Shown piece by piece: positions 1 through 11,947 of a stretch of DNA of 64,000 nucleotides (its first letter is position 1; the number at the start of each line of letters is the position of its first letter). A program made the position numbers and the translations under genes. The notes under the pieces are model-generated. The model saw nothing but the letters and a program-made list of their open reading frames with translations. It did no database searches and was not told the origin of the DNA. Source of the DNA: Pyrrhoderma lamaoense (lineage: Eukaryota > Basidiomycota > Agaricomycetes > Hymenochaetales > Hymenochaetaceae); NCBI GenBank assembly GCA_002794735.1, contig NBAZ01000010.1:682001-746000 (forward strand), in the 5' to 3' direction.

Positions 1-584
1 CGTTTCTTGTATAAACACAGGTATGCAGGGCATGATATTCCAATTACCAGATACAAAAAGTCCCTCATAGATGAGATGGCTCAACTCGCAATTTCCACAG
101 ATTCAATTATCAGAGAGCGGTTTCCTCAGATGAGCTTCATCGTAAGAATAGCCATGGAACCTTTCATCAACGCGAATGCTCATTCACTCGGCGGAGCCTA
201 TCCTCACTCCCCAGAAAGGTCAGTGACCCCTGCCTCAGCTGAAATAACGTACTCCATCAGTCCCGATCTATCACTAGGTATGGATTTTAATATCAAAATT
301 TCACTTCAAAGATGGTCGAACTTGATGATTTTCAAGCCGAACAAACGGTTCTTTACACAGAGTTCGCCACTATTGTCAAGAATTTGACCAACTCTATCCA
401 ATCTATTGCTGTATCCGAGGGAGTGAGCCGTTGGGATGATATATTGTATACAAACTACGCTTTACCGGATACTCCATTGGAACTTATGTATGGAGACAAT
501 GTTCCCCGTCTCCGAGAACTCGCTGCCATATTTGACCCTGGAAAAGTCATGTCTTTGACAGGAGGTTTCCGTTTCCAACCTTGA
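1..584 (+). CDS. FAD-linked oxidoreductase, C-terminal part (BBE domain), partial
   Basis: This is the 3' end of a gene that begins left of the window. The last exon (from about 312) carries a berberine-bridge-enzyme C-terminal domain: an NYALPDTPLE stretch, then YGDNVPRLRELAAIFDPGKV and a closing LTGGFRF, typical of fungal FAD-binding_4/BBE oxidases that oxidise alcohols, sugars or secondary metabolites with a covalently or tightly held FAD. The preceding exon holds part of the substrate domain and ends near 277 at a GTATGG donor. The two exons do not join in frame with the only obvious acceptor (310-311). One extra base in the GG at 314-315 would give a continuous D-G-V-E-L-D reading, so a one-base loss is suspected there. 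The neighbour downstream is a second member of the same broad family in the same orientation. The family is clear; the substrate cannot be told. Confidence 0.75.
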
Positions 585-973
585 ACTAGTTAGCAATGCA
601 CTATTTGCATTTGAAAAAGCTTCTTTCGATGAATAAGATCATCTTTATTATATTCACTTCTGATCTGAGCACCATTCAGGCACCACATGTGACTTCTTTG
701 ACAAAGTTCGGCATCAAAAACTCCGAGATCAGGAACTCATCTCGTGCTATTGAGGTTTCCTTTCTCATGCTAAGTCCAGAATAGACGCAGATTTCAGCAT
801 GCTATGAAACTTTTTACCTAAATGCCCTGAATACAATTGTAAAGCTTCGGGACGGGAACTAACATATTCTTGGCGATACTCACTCACTCAGATGAGGACT
901 GGGATTTGAATAAATTCTTTTTATATCGCGCTGATACAAGTCTGTTCTCACCCCTTCCTTCCTCCGTCGTACA
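585..973. other. Intergenic region between the two FAD oxidases
   Basis: No coding signal is seen. A short T-rich stretch and CT-rich sequence (about 945-970) lie just ahead of the second oxidase start, consistent with a fungal promoter/5' leader. Confidence 0.5.
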
Positions 974-2797
974 ATGACTGACTTTCTTTCGTTCAAGAGT
1001 GCATTTAAAGGTGATATAGTCACGTCATCCGATGCAGACTACGATAGAGCTATATCACGCTGGTGCAAGGCGGCAGAAAGAAGGGCTAAATATGTAGCCT
1101 TCGTCAAGGATGCGGAAGATGTTTCCCTAGCATTAAGGTTCGCGATAACGGGTGAATTGGACATAGCTATTCGTGGGGGCGGTCACAGCGTTGCTGGTGC
1201 TTCCTCCTCAAAAGACGGTCTAGTTATTGACCTTTCTCGTCACCTCGGCATGGTAAAGATTGATCCGAAGCAGAAGCTGGGATTTGTGGGAGGTGGCGCT
1301 ATTTGGGAAGCCGTGGATGAAGCTGCAATTAAACACGGACTTGCGACAGTCGGTGGTACTGTTAATCATGTATGTAATGAATTCTTGGCGTCTTCTATGT
1401 GGCTGAGATATGTCTTAAATTGTGATTTGAAGACAGGAGTCGGAGGGTAAGAACTCTTCGCCCAATTAGGAGTGAAAAATACTATTTATATCATAGATAA
1501 AAGTTTCACTTTAGGAGGAGGTTACGGATGGCTTTCTGCTGAGCACGGACTTGCTATTGACAATCTTATGCAGGTATTTTGTAGTAGACAAACCTAATGT
1601 TTCTGTTTTCTCATAGAATGTCAACCTTTTAGGTAACGATAGTCACTGCAGACGGAATCATTCGCGTGGCCAACAAAGACGAGAACAGTGATATTTTTTG
1701 GGCAATTCGAGGGGTGGAAGCAACTTTGGAGTCTGTACTGAGTTCGTTTTTCGACTGCACGAACAAAGGAGCACAGTGTATGCGGGAACATTACTCTTCC
1801 CTCCTGTACTACATGATGCCTTGATACAAGTGACAAAAGAGTGGTGGGTAAACGGCCCTTCGACAAAGGAATCCATGGTTCAGTTCGTAAGTAGTGAACG
1901 TAAGATGGGTGTGAGATATGGTTTTTTTCTCTCGGTAAACTTGAAAGATTTAAAACATTCTGTAAAAGCGTTCAATAGGTTGTCTTGTGTTCTACAACGG
2001 CTCGGAAGCAGAAGGGAGAAGGATCTTCAAATCTTTTTTAGATATCAGTAAGTTCCGTATGAATAGTATGAATTTTAATCGTACCGATTTTTTTTTCTGC
2101 AAAGAGCCTATTGATCTTACAAAAGAGATGCCCTATGGGAAATTAAACTCGATGCAGGTATATCGTTTCTAAAATAATTAGAAATTATCATGGACACTGA
2201 AGTTATTATCAATGGTAGAATCGGACGGTTCCTCACGGCGATAACTACTATATCCAGGGTGTAAAGCTATCACATGCACAGCCTGAGGTGGTGAGAAACG
2301 TCTTAGATTTCGTACGCGATCTACAGGAGAGAGATGCATCGTTTCAGACAACTATCGCCTTCGACTGTATGAATCCATCGAAAATACAAAGTGTCTCTAG
2401 TCATTCAATGGCATTCAGTACCCGCGCTAATGTCCTCAATGTTCTGATTACTACAAGATGGGATGCAAATATGATAGATAAATCAGCTGCAGTACGTGAG
2501 CGATCCAATGCTATCGTGAATTACATTGCATCATTCCAAGGCAGCGCTGAAGTCGAATCAAAGACCCGGAGTTATTCTAATTTTGGTACAGCCTTAGCAT
2601 ACATTTCTGTGTCAATAATCACTGACTTTTTTCTCATACGAGATAGCCGGAGACGAGTCACTGACTTCTGAACGAACTTCTGAGTTATTGGGGAGAATTA
2701 TGCTAGATTGCAATCCATTAAACGCAAGTACGATCCTAATCTTGTCTTCAATAAATGGTTCCCTGTTATTCCTGAAATTACAAAGGCTCACCTATAA
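974..2797 (+). CDS. FAD-binding oxidoreductase, 6-hydroxynicotine-oxidase/BBE type, with two apparent frameshifts
   Basis: The start at 974 opens an FAD_binding_4 domain with the signature [20 protein letters not shown] (residues about 67-86), followed after two introns by [15 protein letters not shown]. The C-terminal BBE motif [16 protein letters not shown] with FNKWFP ends the protein, as in GOOX-like and berberine-bridge-like oxidases. Visible introns include 1370-1432, 1447-1503, 1573-1632, about 2158-2218 and 2586-2646. Exon 2 is only 14 bases (1433-1446). Two reading-frame breaks are seen, each needing one extra G: in GGGG 1711-1714 (restores AIRGGGSNFG) and in GGGG 2690-2693 (restores ELLGENYARL). 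Apart from these the protein is complete, so it is either an intact gene with consensus errors or a very young pseudogene. The substrate is unknown. Confidence 0.8.
1433..1446 (+). other. 14-nt micro-exon in the FAD oxidase
   Basis: It is flanked by AAG at 1430-1432 and a GTAAGA donor at 1447. It encodes T-G-V-G plus two bases of a Gly codon completed by the T at 1504. The joined reading [17 protein letters not shown] matches the usual FAD-domain motif without gap, which is why I place the exon here. Confidence 0.8.
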
Positions 2798-3053
2798 TCC
2801 CATAAACATTTTTGCTAACTTATCAGTGTACATGTACATATAAAATGTTAATTCCTATATTTTTAGTACATATTCTTCGTTGACTTGGTTCATGTGTAAT
2901 ATTATAATATTAAAATAATAATAAATGTAGTTGCTCATTTGCTTATAATATCAATAATAACTCGGGTAACCTGGTTTGTGGCTGTGCTGCGGTTTCTGCC
3001 GCGAATAAGGGTGTCACAAAATTTCTGCAAAACAAGTATCGTCTCAAGGCGTG

Positions 3054-5073
3054 ATGCTCAGACTCTTTTCTCGGCCACTTCGTTCCACCCTTCCTTCTAT
3101 TCGTAGAGCAATGGCAACCACTCCAGACTATGTAAAAGCGCCGTTTTCGAACTGAAAAAGTCTTACTAATTTAGAGCCCAGAACAAAGATTTGTACGCAC
3201 CTCTTGCCCAGGTTGACCCTGAGGTACAGAACATCATTGACAAGGAAACCTGGCGTCAATGGTCCGGACTGGAGCTTATTGCCTCAGAGGTTAGTTTAGT
3301 CTTTCCCTGACTGATGTGATGCTTAAGGCAGAGATAGAACTTGACAAGTCGTGCTACAATGGAAGCTAATGGGTCCATTCTTACGAACAAATACTCCGAA
3401 GGTCTTCCTAATGCTCGTTATTATGGAGGCAATGAATGGATCGACGAATTGGAACAACTATGCAGAAAGCGTGCTCTTGAGGCTTTCCACTTGGATCCTG
3501 CTAAGTGGGGTGTCAATGTGCAACCATATTCTGGTAGCACTGCTAAGTGAGTCATAATCCTTCTTGCCAAAACCCAAGTATATGCGTCCGAAGATAGTCT
3601 TTCTTTATTCTTATGATTAATTCTTGTTCCACCATCAATACTTTGCCTTATAAAAAGGCCATTCTCCAAATCTGTTAGTGAACGGAGCTTCGAATTGGGC
3701 TTCACACATTTTACGTCCTTCTCCATATTGTTACGTTTTAAAATAGTATTGACATGTAGCGCTCAGCTTCGCGGCTCTCACCGCATTGATCCAGCCCCAA
3801 GACCGTCTCATGGGTCTTGGCCTTCCTGACGGAGGTCATCTTACCCACGGATATTATGTTCGTCTCCAAAAAAACTTACATTAAATCAAGAATATATTTT
3901 TTAACACAATGGTTAATTACAGACCGCAAAAAAGAAAATAACAGCTTCATCAATTTACTTCCAGTCCTTCCCATATGGGCTTGACCCGGAAACACAGCTT
4001 ATTGACTATAAGCATCTTGCAACACAGGCCCGTCTTTTCAAACCACGATTGATCATCTGTGGTGCTTCAGCCTATCCACGCGACTGGGACTACGCATCTC
4101 TTAGAGCGACAGCAGATGAACATGGTGCTTTCTTAATGGCTGATATTGCCCACACTAGCGGTCTTGTCGCAGGCCAAGTACTTGCGGATCCCTTTGAGTA
4201 CTGTGACGTTGTAACCACCACGACCCACAAGACTCTCCGTGGCCCGCGTGCTGGTCTCATCTTTTTCCGCAAGGACCTTAAAAACGCTGAAGACCTTGAA
4301 AAACGTGTTAACGAAGCTGTTTTCCCCGCTTGCCAGGGTGGTCCTCACAACAATGTAAGACCTAATACTATACTAACAATAGCGCATCGCTCAGACTTCA
4401 ATAGACTATTGCCGGCATTGCAACCGCTCTTAAGCAAGCAGCTTCCCCAACCTGGAAGACATATGCTAAACAGGTTGTTTCCAACGCTCAGGCACTTGCT
4501 AACGAGCTCGTCAACTGTGGATACAAGCTCCAGACAAATGGTACTGACAACCACCTTATTCTGTGGGATCTCCGCCCCACAGGCGTAACTGGCAGCAAGA
4601 TTGAGAAGATTTGTGATCTTACTGGTATTACTATCAACAGTGAGTATCTCAAATTACATATAAAAACGTCATTTTTTCAACTATTTTAAACCCTTATATA
4701 GAAAACGCGGTGTCTGGTGACAGTGAGTCATGCCAATATTGACGTAGCATTCTGATACTGAAACGTCCCCGCAGAATCGGCCCAAACCCCTGGTGGTATC
4801 CGTCTTGGAACTTCGGCTCTTACTTCTCGTAATATGAAGGAAGAAGACCACAAGAAGGTTGCCGGATTTTTGCACCGCGCTGTCCAACTTTCTCTCAAAC
4901 TTCAACAAGAAGCTGGTTCCAAGCTTCTCAAGGATTTCCTCCGCGTTGCCGAGGCAAGTCCGGAAGTCCGCGCACTTCGCAATGAGGTACACGCATTTGC
5001 CCGTCAATGGCCCCTTCCTGGTATTGATGTTTCAGCAATCAAGCGGCCAGAGGGTATCGCAGAAGATGATTGA
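3054..5073 (+). CDS. SHM: Serine hydroxymethyltransferase (mitochondrial/cytosolic)
   Basis: PLP enzyme that interconverts serine plus tetrahydrofolate with glycine plus 5,10-methylene-THF, feeding one-carbon metabolism. Eight exons can be joined exactly: 3054-3131, 3182-3289, 3338-3546, 3767-3857, 3923-4354, 4405-4639, 4702-4722 and 4775-5073, giving about 490 residues, a normal length. Landmarks are [36 protein letters not shown], the PLP-lysine motif [23 protein letters not shown], and [20 protein letters not shown]. Translation from 3054 begins [20 protein letters not shown], an Arg/Ser/Leu-rich mitochondrial presequence; an in-frame second Met at 3111 (MATTPDY) would give a cytosolic form of about 471 residues. 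No frameshift is seen. Exon 7 is only 21 bases. Function is certain; dual targeting is inferred. Confidence 0.96.
4702..4722 (+). other. 21-nt micro-exon in SHMT
   Basis: It lies between introns 4640-4701 and 4723-4774, both phase 1. It encodes most of N-A-V-S-G-D within the conserved NKNAVxGDKSA segment, so skipping it would remove seven residues in frame from a conserved loop. Confidence 0.85.
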
Positions 5074-5300
5074 ATATACTGAAAATTTGGACTAGGATAG
5101 CTATACATCGTGATTTGTTTCTCCTTTATTTGCATCTCTTTCCTCGTTTTCAACAAAAAATATGTATGTAGCATAGCACGCAGGTGCAAAGGATCTCAAC
5201 ATCTTTGAAACCTGTAAAATATAGGACAACGAAGATAATTGATAAAAATAACCATGTTGTGTGCCTATACATGTGACCTAGTTTCACTAGCCTACGAATG

Positions 5301-8300
5301 TTATATTCTTGTATTAGTCGACCTATTTTGGACTTCCGCATTATTAGGTGAAGGACCCGGAGCGGTTCCGGGTCGTCTCCGTCGTTCTCTTCCTTCATCC
5401 GTAACTGCACCGGAGGCCGTAGAAGCACCAGCCTTTGAGGACTTATCTTTCTCCTTCCGGAAGCATAAAAATTCAATCTGAGTAGCACGGCGAGTATCTG
5501 CTAGAGTCTTCTTAACGCCTTCCAGTTGGCTTTTCATATCATCTCCTGGTCGGCGGACATAAGCTTGTGATATCTTGTTATAAACCTCCGACAGTTTCTT
5601 CTCTGCTGCTATTGTTACGAATCTTGATGCTGTTTGGTGGAAGAACTCGATCTCGAGTGTTGCCTATCCAGAACATCAGTCAAAGTTTTTGACAAATGAA
5701 ACTTTATGTGGATAGAAGGGTTTAACAAGAAGAATAAAAACGTACTCTTAACATCCCACCCATACCAAACTTTTTCACCTTTCGGAAGCATCGTAATGCC
5801 TCCTCAGCAACTTCTTCAACCAAAGCATTCAGTGTTCGTTCTAGGAGACTCTTCGATACACTGGCAACGTGCGAATGTACATTCACAAGGAACATCAGGA
5901 TCTCAAACATGTAAGGCCGGATTTCTATTGATAGTAGTATCCAATTCATATCATCACCAAATACCCTCAAACCAGAAGTAGAGAAGATACACACCTGATG
6001 GTCTAGGTGACTCGTACCAATCCATCTCCGGATCTAAGACTCCTTTCTGTACGATCGCTGTAATAGCTCTAGCCTTGGGCTTAACGTACCCATCAAAAAG
6101 GTTTGCATCAAGTCCTTGCACCACTTGATACAATGTCTAGGCCAATTTTTTTCAGTTTTATACAATTCCAAATTACAATAGATGGCTACTTACAACTTTG
6201 TCATTATCGATATTTGTACCAAAAGCACGTTCCAGCTGAGAAACCATGCTTGGGATAAGGGACGATTTTAGATGACCAAAGTTAGATATAACCAAAAGAA
6301 GTCGCGTTTCCTGTGTAAAAAAATAAGATGTATACACTGAGCTTACAAGTGGAAGTGGAGAATTGAGGGAACGATGATACGTACTGGGTTGGTCAGATCT
6401 AATAACTCAGTTCGATTCCAGCACTTGCAACAAGTGGGTCGTTTCCTAATGATCCAGAAGGTTTGGTATATTCACTCTCATCAGAAGCTAAGAGAACCAG
6501 TCCGTCAAGGAAAGCATATAATGAATCAAGGAAAGATTTCGTAATTTTCATTGCAAAGTTTGATGAGATCCGGTGTTGTCTAGTCGGTTTTGAAGAGCTT
6601 GGCATGAGATCTATACCACCCGCAATTTTGAATGCTTCAGTAGAAAGATGTCGTTGGAAGGTCTGCATCAAATTGAGGTATTGCGTAGTTGATTCATGCG
6701 TTGGATCAGGAGCCCATGTCTCGAGATTATGGAAAAGATTCGAGTCTGAGGCGAGGATGATACGTAGATGTTAGCTTAAGAATAGTTGAGTATAATGCTA
6801 AGCTTACCGCGTATCCATACATTAGTGAGTGCTCCCTCAAAGCGCCATCTAGCACTCTCAAGAAGACCTTTCATACCCGAACTCGCATCGGGAGAGATAT
6901 CCATCGACACAACTTCATTCACACATTCCTGGATCTCAGATAGGACTCTCGTTAGTAGTATGCAGAAGTAAGTGCATGGGCTCGCTGTGGAACAAAGGAT
7001 GGTAAACGCATCGCTGCACCACTGTTTGTATCGGATTGAGTAGGGGATGCCACAGCCATGTCCGAAAGCGTGAAAAACTGCGATAGAAGTGCAATATACA
7101 ACCTAACTACGTCTGAGGCCATGGATTTGCATTGTTGAGGGCTTCTTCGAGAGCCTCTATCACGTTCCGAACTTTGCTATATTTGAGATGTTTGTTACAA
7201 CGGTGATGATTTGAAAGAAATAAAGAGATTTACCTTCTTGTACTTCCCGTCAATGTACCCTTTGGCAATCTTCCAGAAACTCGGTAAAGAAGACAACATT
7301 GTTTCCGACAGAGACTTAACCATATCATGGACAGCTTGCCATATTTCATGACTAGTTGCTTGAGCTATATAGAATTCATGTCAAGTTTCGCCGAGACACA
7401 ATGGTTTTGTACATACCTATGACTGCTTCTGGCTGTTTGCTATCGATTGAAATGATTCCTGCTCGAAGCTGAGGTACCACAATCGGAGCAAGGGCTGTAG
7501 CATTGAGGTGTTCGGGCTCCAATTTAGTTTTCATCTCTGAAGAAGTAAGAAACGTGTATTAGAAAGGGGTTCGGATGCATCATGGTAAAATCATACCTTC
7601 CACACGGGCAGACGTTGTCTTGAATACCTCTTTCAGCTGATCCATAACATGTTTATGTTGGGTGTCGAAGTACACCCATGTAGGATCATCTGATGTGCTC
7701 AACTCAAGTAGAATTCTGAAGAAAGTATACCATTGATCAATAAGATGAAACCCACTGAAGAACGAAAGTACTAACTCTAGCGTTTTTTCCTGCTCCTCAA
7801 CAGACCGTTTAGGGTCTCTTAGCTGAGCAAGCAATATGTTCTTCATTTCACCCATGACACGCTCAACAGCAGTCCAGACTTTATCAAGAATCCGTTTTTG
7901 TTGTGCATCTACACTTGATGTCGAACCAGGCTCGCCTAGCTCCTTTGAGCGCCTAGAGGCAGGTAAAAGTTGTTCTGGCCGAGACTCGAGAAGAAATTTG
8001 CCTTTCTTATAATCTCTAAGGGTTGCCTCATATTTTCCCTATATATACTATCAGATACTTCTTGGAATATTGATATGAAAAGCAAGGTACAAACGGCTTC
8101 GATAGATTCCATTAAGGACCCAGGAAGATTGAAAAAGAACTTTGATCGTTCAAATACACCCAGCGTTGAACGTAACTTTTGAGCCTTCGAGGCATTTTCG
8201 AGCAAAGGAAGAAATACTTGGTCGGCCTTCTGTGCTACGACTATCGTCTATCTTAGTTCATTTATTCACTATTTACTCTTTCACGCGCAACACACCTTTG

Positions 8301-9016
8301 AGTTGTTCTCTCACTGTCTTTGTAGCATAATCCGTTGAATCAGAAAGAAGTCCTTCCCGCATCTCAGCATATATAGCTACGTAGTTTTGGTCACAACTTG
8401 AAGTAATATAGAAGAAGAGGCGTGATCTCACCATCTGTTGATGCTTTTACAGCAACAAAACGATCAAAGTTATCTTCTACAAGAACCCGTATTGCTTCTG
8501 AGCGAGCATCCAAGTTTTGCCTGAGGTGACTGATCCCAGCTGCGAGGTCTTGATATGTTGCGTTCGGGTGTACTGCAGTGAGAAACGCTTTCGGGTCAAA
8601 AGACTTGGAAGACAACATAATTTGAGCTTCTACGGAAGAATGGGCACATTAGACCTACAGCCTATAAGTACGTAGTTTTTTTTATGAGACTCACTAGAAG
8701 CCATGTCCATATCAGACATACTTAAGGGATTTCAGTTGTGTGGACTTCATTATAACTCAAGCTCAACATACTCTAGTTTATGACCCAACCCAAGCGGGTC
8801 CTCTTCCATTAAATTGCTACCAGATGCGGTCAAGGAACCAGCCACGGAGCCTGTCAGTTCATGATCCACCTCTTCCCATTTTCTTTTAGTAGCTATAGTG
8901 AACATTGCATATTACAAGGATGCTGAAACGAAATCTTACTTTGGTGCTAATGTTGAAATGCGATACTTGTTGAGCAAGGCTGCCTCATCTACGGCAAACA
9001 CTGAATTTCGTGGCAT
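5301..9016 (-). CDS. SEC5: Exocyst complex component Sec5
   Basis: Sec5 is a subunit of the exocyst, which tethers secretory vesicles to the plasma membrane at growth sites. The N-terminal exon reads [20 protein letters not shown] (start chosen at 9016), then exons give [19 protein letters not shown] and [20 protein letters not shown], the hallmark Sec5 N-terminal segment, followed by [20 protein letters not shown]. The rest is a long, alpha-helical rod split by many introns (for example around 8625-8695, 7540-7600 and 7180-7235), as expected for the family. The C-terminus (5301-5537) ends in a Ser/Arg/Pro-rich tail. The gene is convergent with SHMT, whose stop is about 230 bases away. I saw no frameshift in the exons I checked. 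Internal exon edges were not all resolved. Confidence 0.88.
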
Positions 9017-9963
9017 ATTTTCCGATAGCCCGACTTCTCTCTCTCAAATAAGCTCCAGCTGCAATGATGGTACCAAGAAGCTACAAGAATAAAGCCAGGT
9101 GTGTACTATAGTATAATGGTAACAGGAATCAAGATTCTGAAAACAGTCATCACGGTGACGTGATGAATAACATGGACAACCCAAGCGTGTCGCGTGTCTC
9201 TTACCTCTTAGTATCAGAGTAACTCTCGTTCTTGTCGTTTTCCGCTTATGATATTATATGGCTATTCTAGCTAGAAACCGGGGATAACATTTATTTATAA
9301 TTGGACTAAGACTACTTGCCACGGACTGTGTACCGCTATAACAAGTTTGCCGTCTGCGATCACAATACCGAGCTACCATAGTAATTACTCTTCCAATTCT
9401 AATGGAACTAGAAGTAGGACTTGATTGCGGTGTCCTCCTTAGACCCCCCCCCCCAATTATTTTTTCTCTCATGATTACCTTCCTTTCAGGTATTCTAGGA
9501 TGTATTATTACCATCTTGGAGTGGATACATAGATCATGATAAGATCAGTGGAGCTGCCAGGAACATATAGCAAAATCTACAGGCCAAAGATAGTGATAGC
9601 AGATCGCATATTCCGGAATTTTCATTCAATAAAAGTTAGTAGTAATTACTACTACTCTGTCAACTTTGGTACATATCCAATGATATAGGCTAACCCAACG
9701 GGCATTTAACAAGTTACTATTAGTATGGTATTACGTAGGTAAACCAATGCTTGTCCGTGGCGGCGAGACAAAACACATGTGGAGGCAAAGAAACCTTTTT
9801 CTGCTGTCGGCCCGATCATGAAGTAGGTTAGTTCTATGACGTCACGTGTAGACCCTTGTCATACGACATAAATACCAAGTCACGGGCGATGCATACATTT
9901 ACTTCACTCCCATCCCCCGATACCACTTCTTCTACTATTTCTTTTCAACTTGCTCACACAAAG
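9017..9963. other. Divergent intergenic/promoter region between Sec5 and the dehydrogenase
   Basis: No gene is recognised. It contains a C11 tract at 9444-9454 and CT-rich sequence with a short A-rich leader just before 9964. The small ORFs here show no family features. Confidence 0.6.
9444..9454 (+). repeat. Poly-C tract (C11)
   Basis: A run of eleven C in non-coding DNA, one of several such tracts in the window. Confidence 0.95.
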
Positions 9964-11408
9964 ATGCCTTCTGGGACTATGAGAGCTCTTTACTACCACA
10001 AGGTATGTATATGTCAAGGCTTTGGCTTGTTGTATGCCACTTAACAGCCTCTCTTAGCCTGGTGACTTTGAAATCAAACAAGTACCCATCCCTCAAGTCG
10101 GAGATGATGATGTCCTATTAAAAGGTAGCTCAATAGTATTTCACTCTCACATGTCTTTTACTAAGTGCTATTTCATGTAAGTTACCGTCTGTGGCGTCTG
10201 TGGCACTGACGGACACATTCATGACGGAGAATTCATATCAAAATTCCCCGTAAGTTTACGTTTTTCCGTGATGGACCACCCCCCTTCTGTAGACTTGGCA
10301 TTCTCTTGAGCTTAGAGAATTGGGGATTCCTCGGCGCAATCTCCTTAAACTGATTGCTAACTACGTTCCCGGTTATATTTTGTAGCTCATTCCTGGTCAT
10401 GAAGCAATTGGGACTGTAGTTGAATTCGGTAAAAACGTAAAAGAGTTCCAAGTCGGTGATCGTTGTGTTGCTGATGTTGGCAGTACTGTGAGTTTAGACT
10501 ACTGTACCACAGGATCAAGCTAACTAGCAAATTAATAATAGTGTGATAATTGTTTCTTTTGTCGCCGTGGACAATCTTTGATGTGTGAGAACTTCAATGC
10601 TCGGGGCGTGACTCAGGATGGTGGCTTTGCCGAATACATAGTTTAGTAAGTTTGTGGATTTTTCCGCTATCATCAGATACTAATTAGCAACGTATTCCAG
10701 CAAACAAAATAAGCTTTACAAGATTAAAAATCTTTCCGATGAAGACGCTACTCTGCTAGAACCTGCTGCATGTGCTCTACATGGTTTAGATAAACTCGCT
10801 CCTCCCGTCGGAATTGAAGTTCTTGTACTGGGTGCCGGCCCTACAGGGCTGATACTAGCCCAGTTACTGAAGCTGAATGGTGCATTCCGTGTCGTTATTG
10901 CCGCAAACAAAGGTATCAAAATGGACATTGCAAAACAACTCGATTGCGGAGATGAATACATTGAGCTTGACCGTTCCAACCCGGGGCCTCAATGGGATCA
11001 ATTGAAAAAGGATAATCCTTATGGATTTGATGTTGTCGTAGAAGCCACTGGAGTCGAAAAACTTGCCGACGAGAGTATTAACTATGTCCGTCGTGGAGGA
11101 ACATTGATGATTTATGGTGTATATGAGAACAAGGCCCGTGTCCATTGGCCTCCAAGTAAAATCTTTGGTGACGAAATCAAGGTATGTAAAAGAAAATTTG
11201 ATTCAATTTTAACTGTGCTGATAACCCTTGTTTAGATTATCGGCTCGTTTTCACAAACTTACTGCTTCCCCGTGCAGTTGCTTACCTTGATAGCGGTAAA
11301 ATCCGCACAAAGGGCATGGTCACAGATGTATTTAAGCTCGAGGACTACCAAGCAGCTCTCGACAAAATGAATAGCCGTGGTGCTCTCAAGATCGCTATTA
11401 AACCTTGA
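9964..11408 (+). CDS. Zinc-dependent polyol/alcohol dehydrogenase (MDR family) with one apparent frameshift
   Basis: Medium-chain NAD(P)-dependent dehydrogenase, most like fungal arabinitol/sorbitol-type polyol dehydrogenases. After the short first exon ([13 protein letters not shown]) the joined exons show [16 protein letters not shown] (catalytic Zn Cys), [14 protein letters not shown] (Zn His-Glu), the four structural-Zn cysteines in [15 protein letters not shown], and the nucleotide-binding [14 protein letters not shown]. Introns lie near 10003-10057, 10125-10179, 10251-10385, 10489-10541, 10647-10699 and 11182-11235. The frame breaks in the C run at 11268-11271: a fifth C gives [14 protein letters not shown] and runs on to [12 protein letters not shown] and the stop at 11408. 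Without it the protein would lose its last 45 or so residues. Sugar specificity cannot be read from sequence alone. Confidence 0.88.
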
Positions 11409-11947
11409 TTGAAGCACTATTCCGATGAATCATATAAACTCTCCAAATCATGTGTCTCTGAGACCCAAGCCCGAGCGAAAAGAAAGTTGTACAAATAATT
11501 AATTATGTCAAGACGCCTTTTCAATTTATGTACTCATGTAGTCAATTCCTTGTATTTTTTTATTTATCGATCAGGATTAGATTTCAGAGTTTGTTTATAA
11601 TCATATTCAATAATGATGCTAGATCGATTTAAAACAGAGTATCAAATCATTGAAAAAAGTAATATATTGCATGAAAAAATTTGAATTCACATAATGGATG
11701 CCAAGTGCTAAATCAATCAGGAAGTCCGTGCTAGAGAAGTTAAAATGAAAAAAGAAAGAAAACCGAGAAGGTATAGATCATCAGTCATAATGGGGCGTTA
11801 AACAATGCAATCAAATCAGTCGCAGAACAGGAAAAACAAGCAAGAACGGTAGCAGTCGTAAACAAACCAAAGAGAGAGAAAAGGGAGATGAAAAATGAAA
11901 GGTAACCATTGAGAAGTAGTTCGTTATGATCTTCAATGAGCATAGCT
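11409..11947. other. Intergenic, convergent 3' ends
   Basis: AT-rich and A-rich sequence between convergent genes. No coding signal or repeat stands out. Confidence 0.6.
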
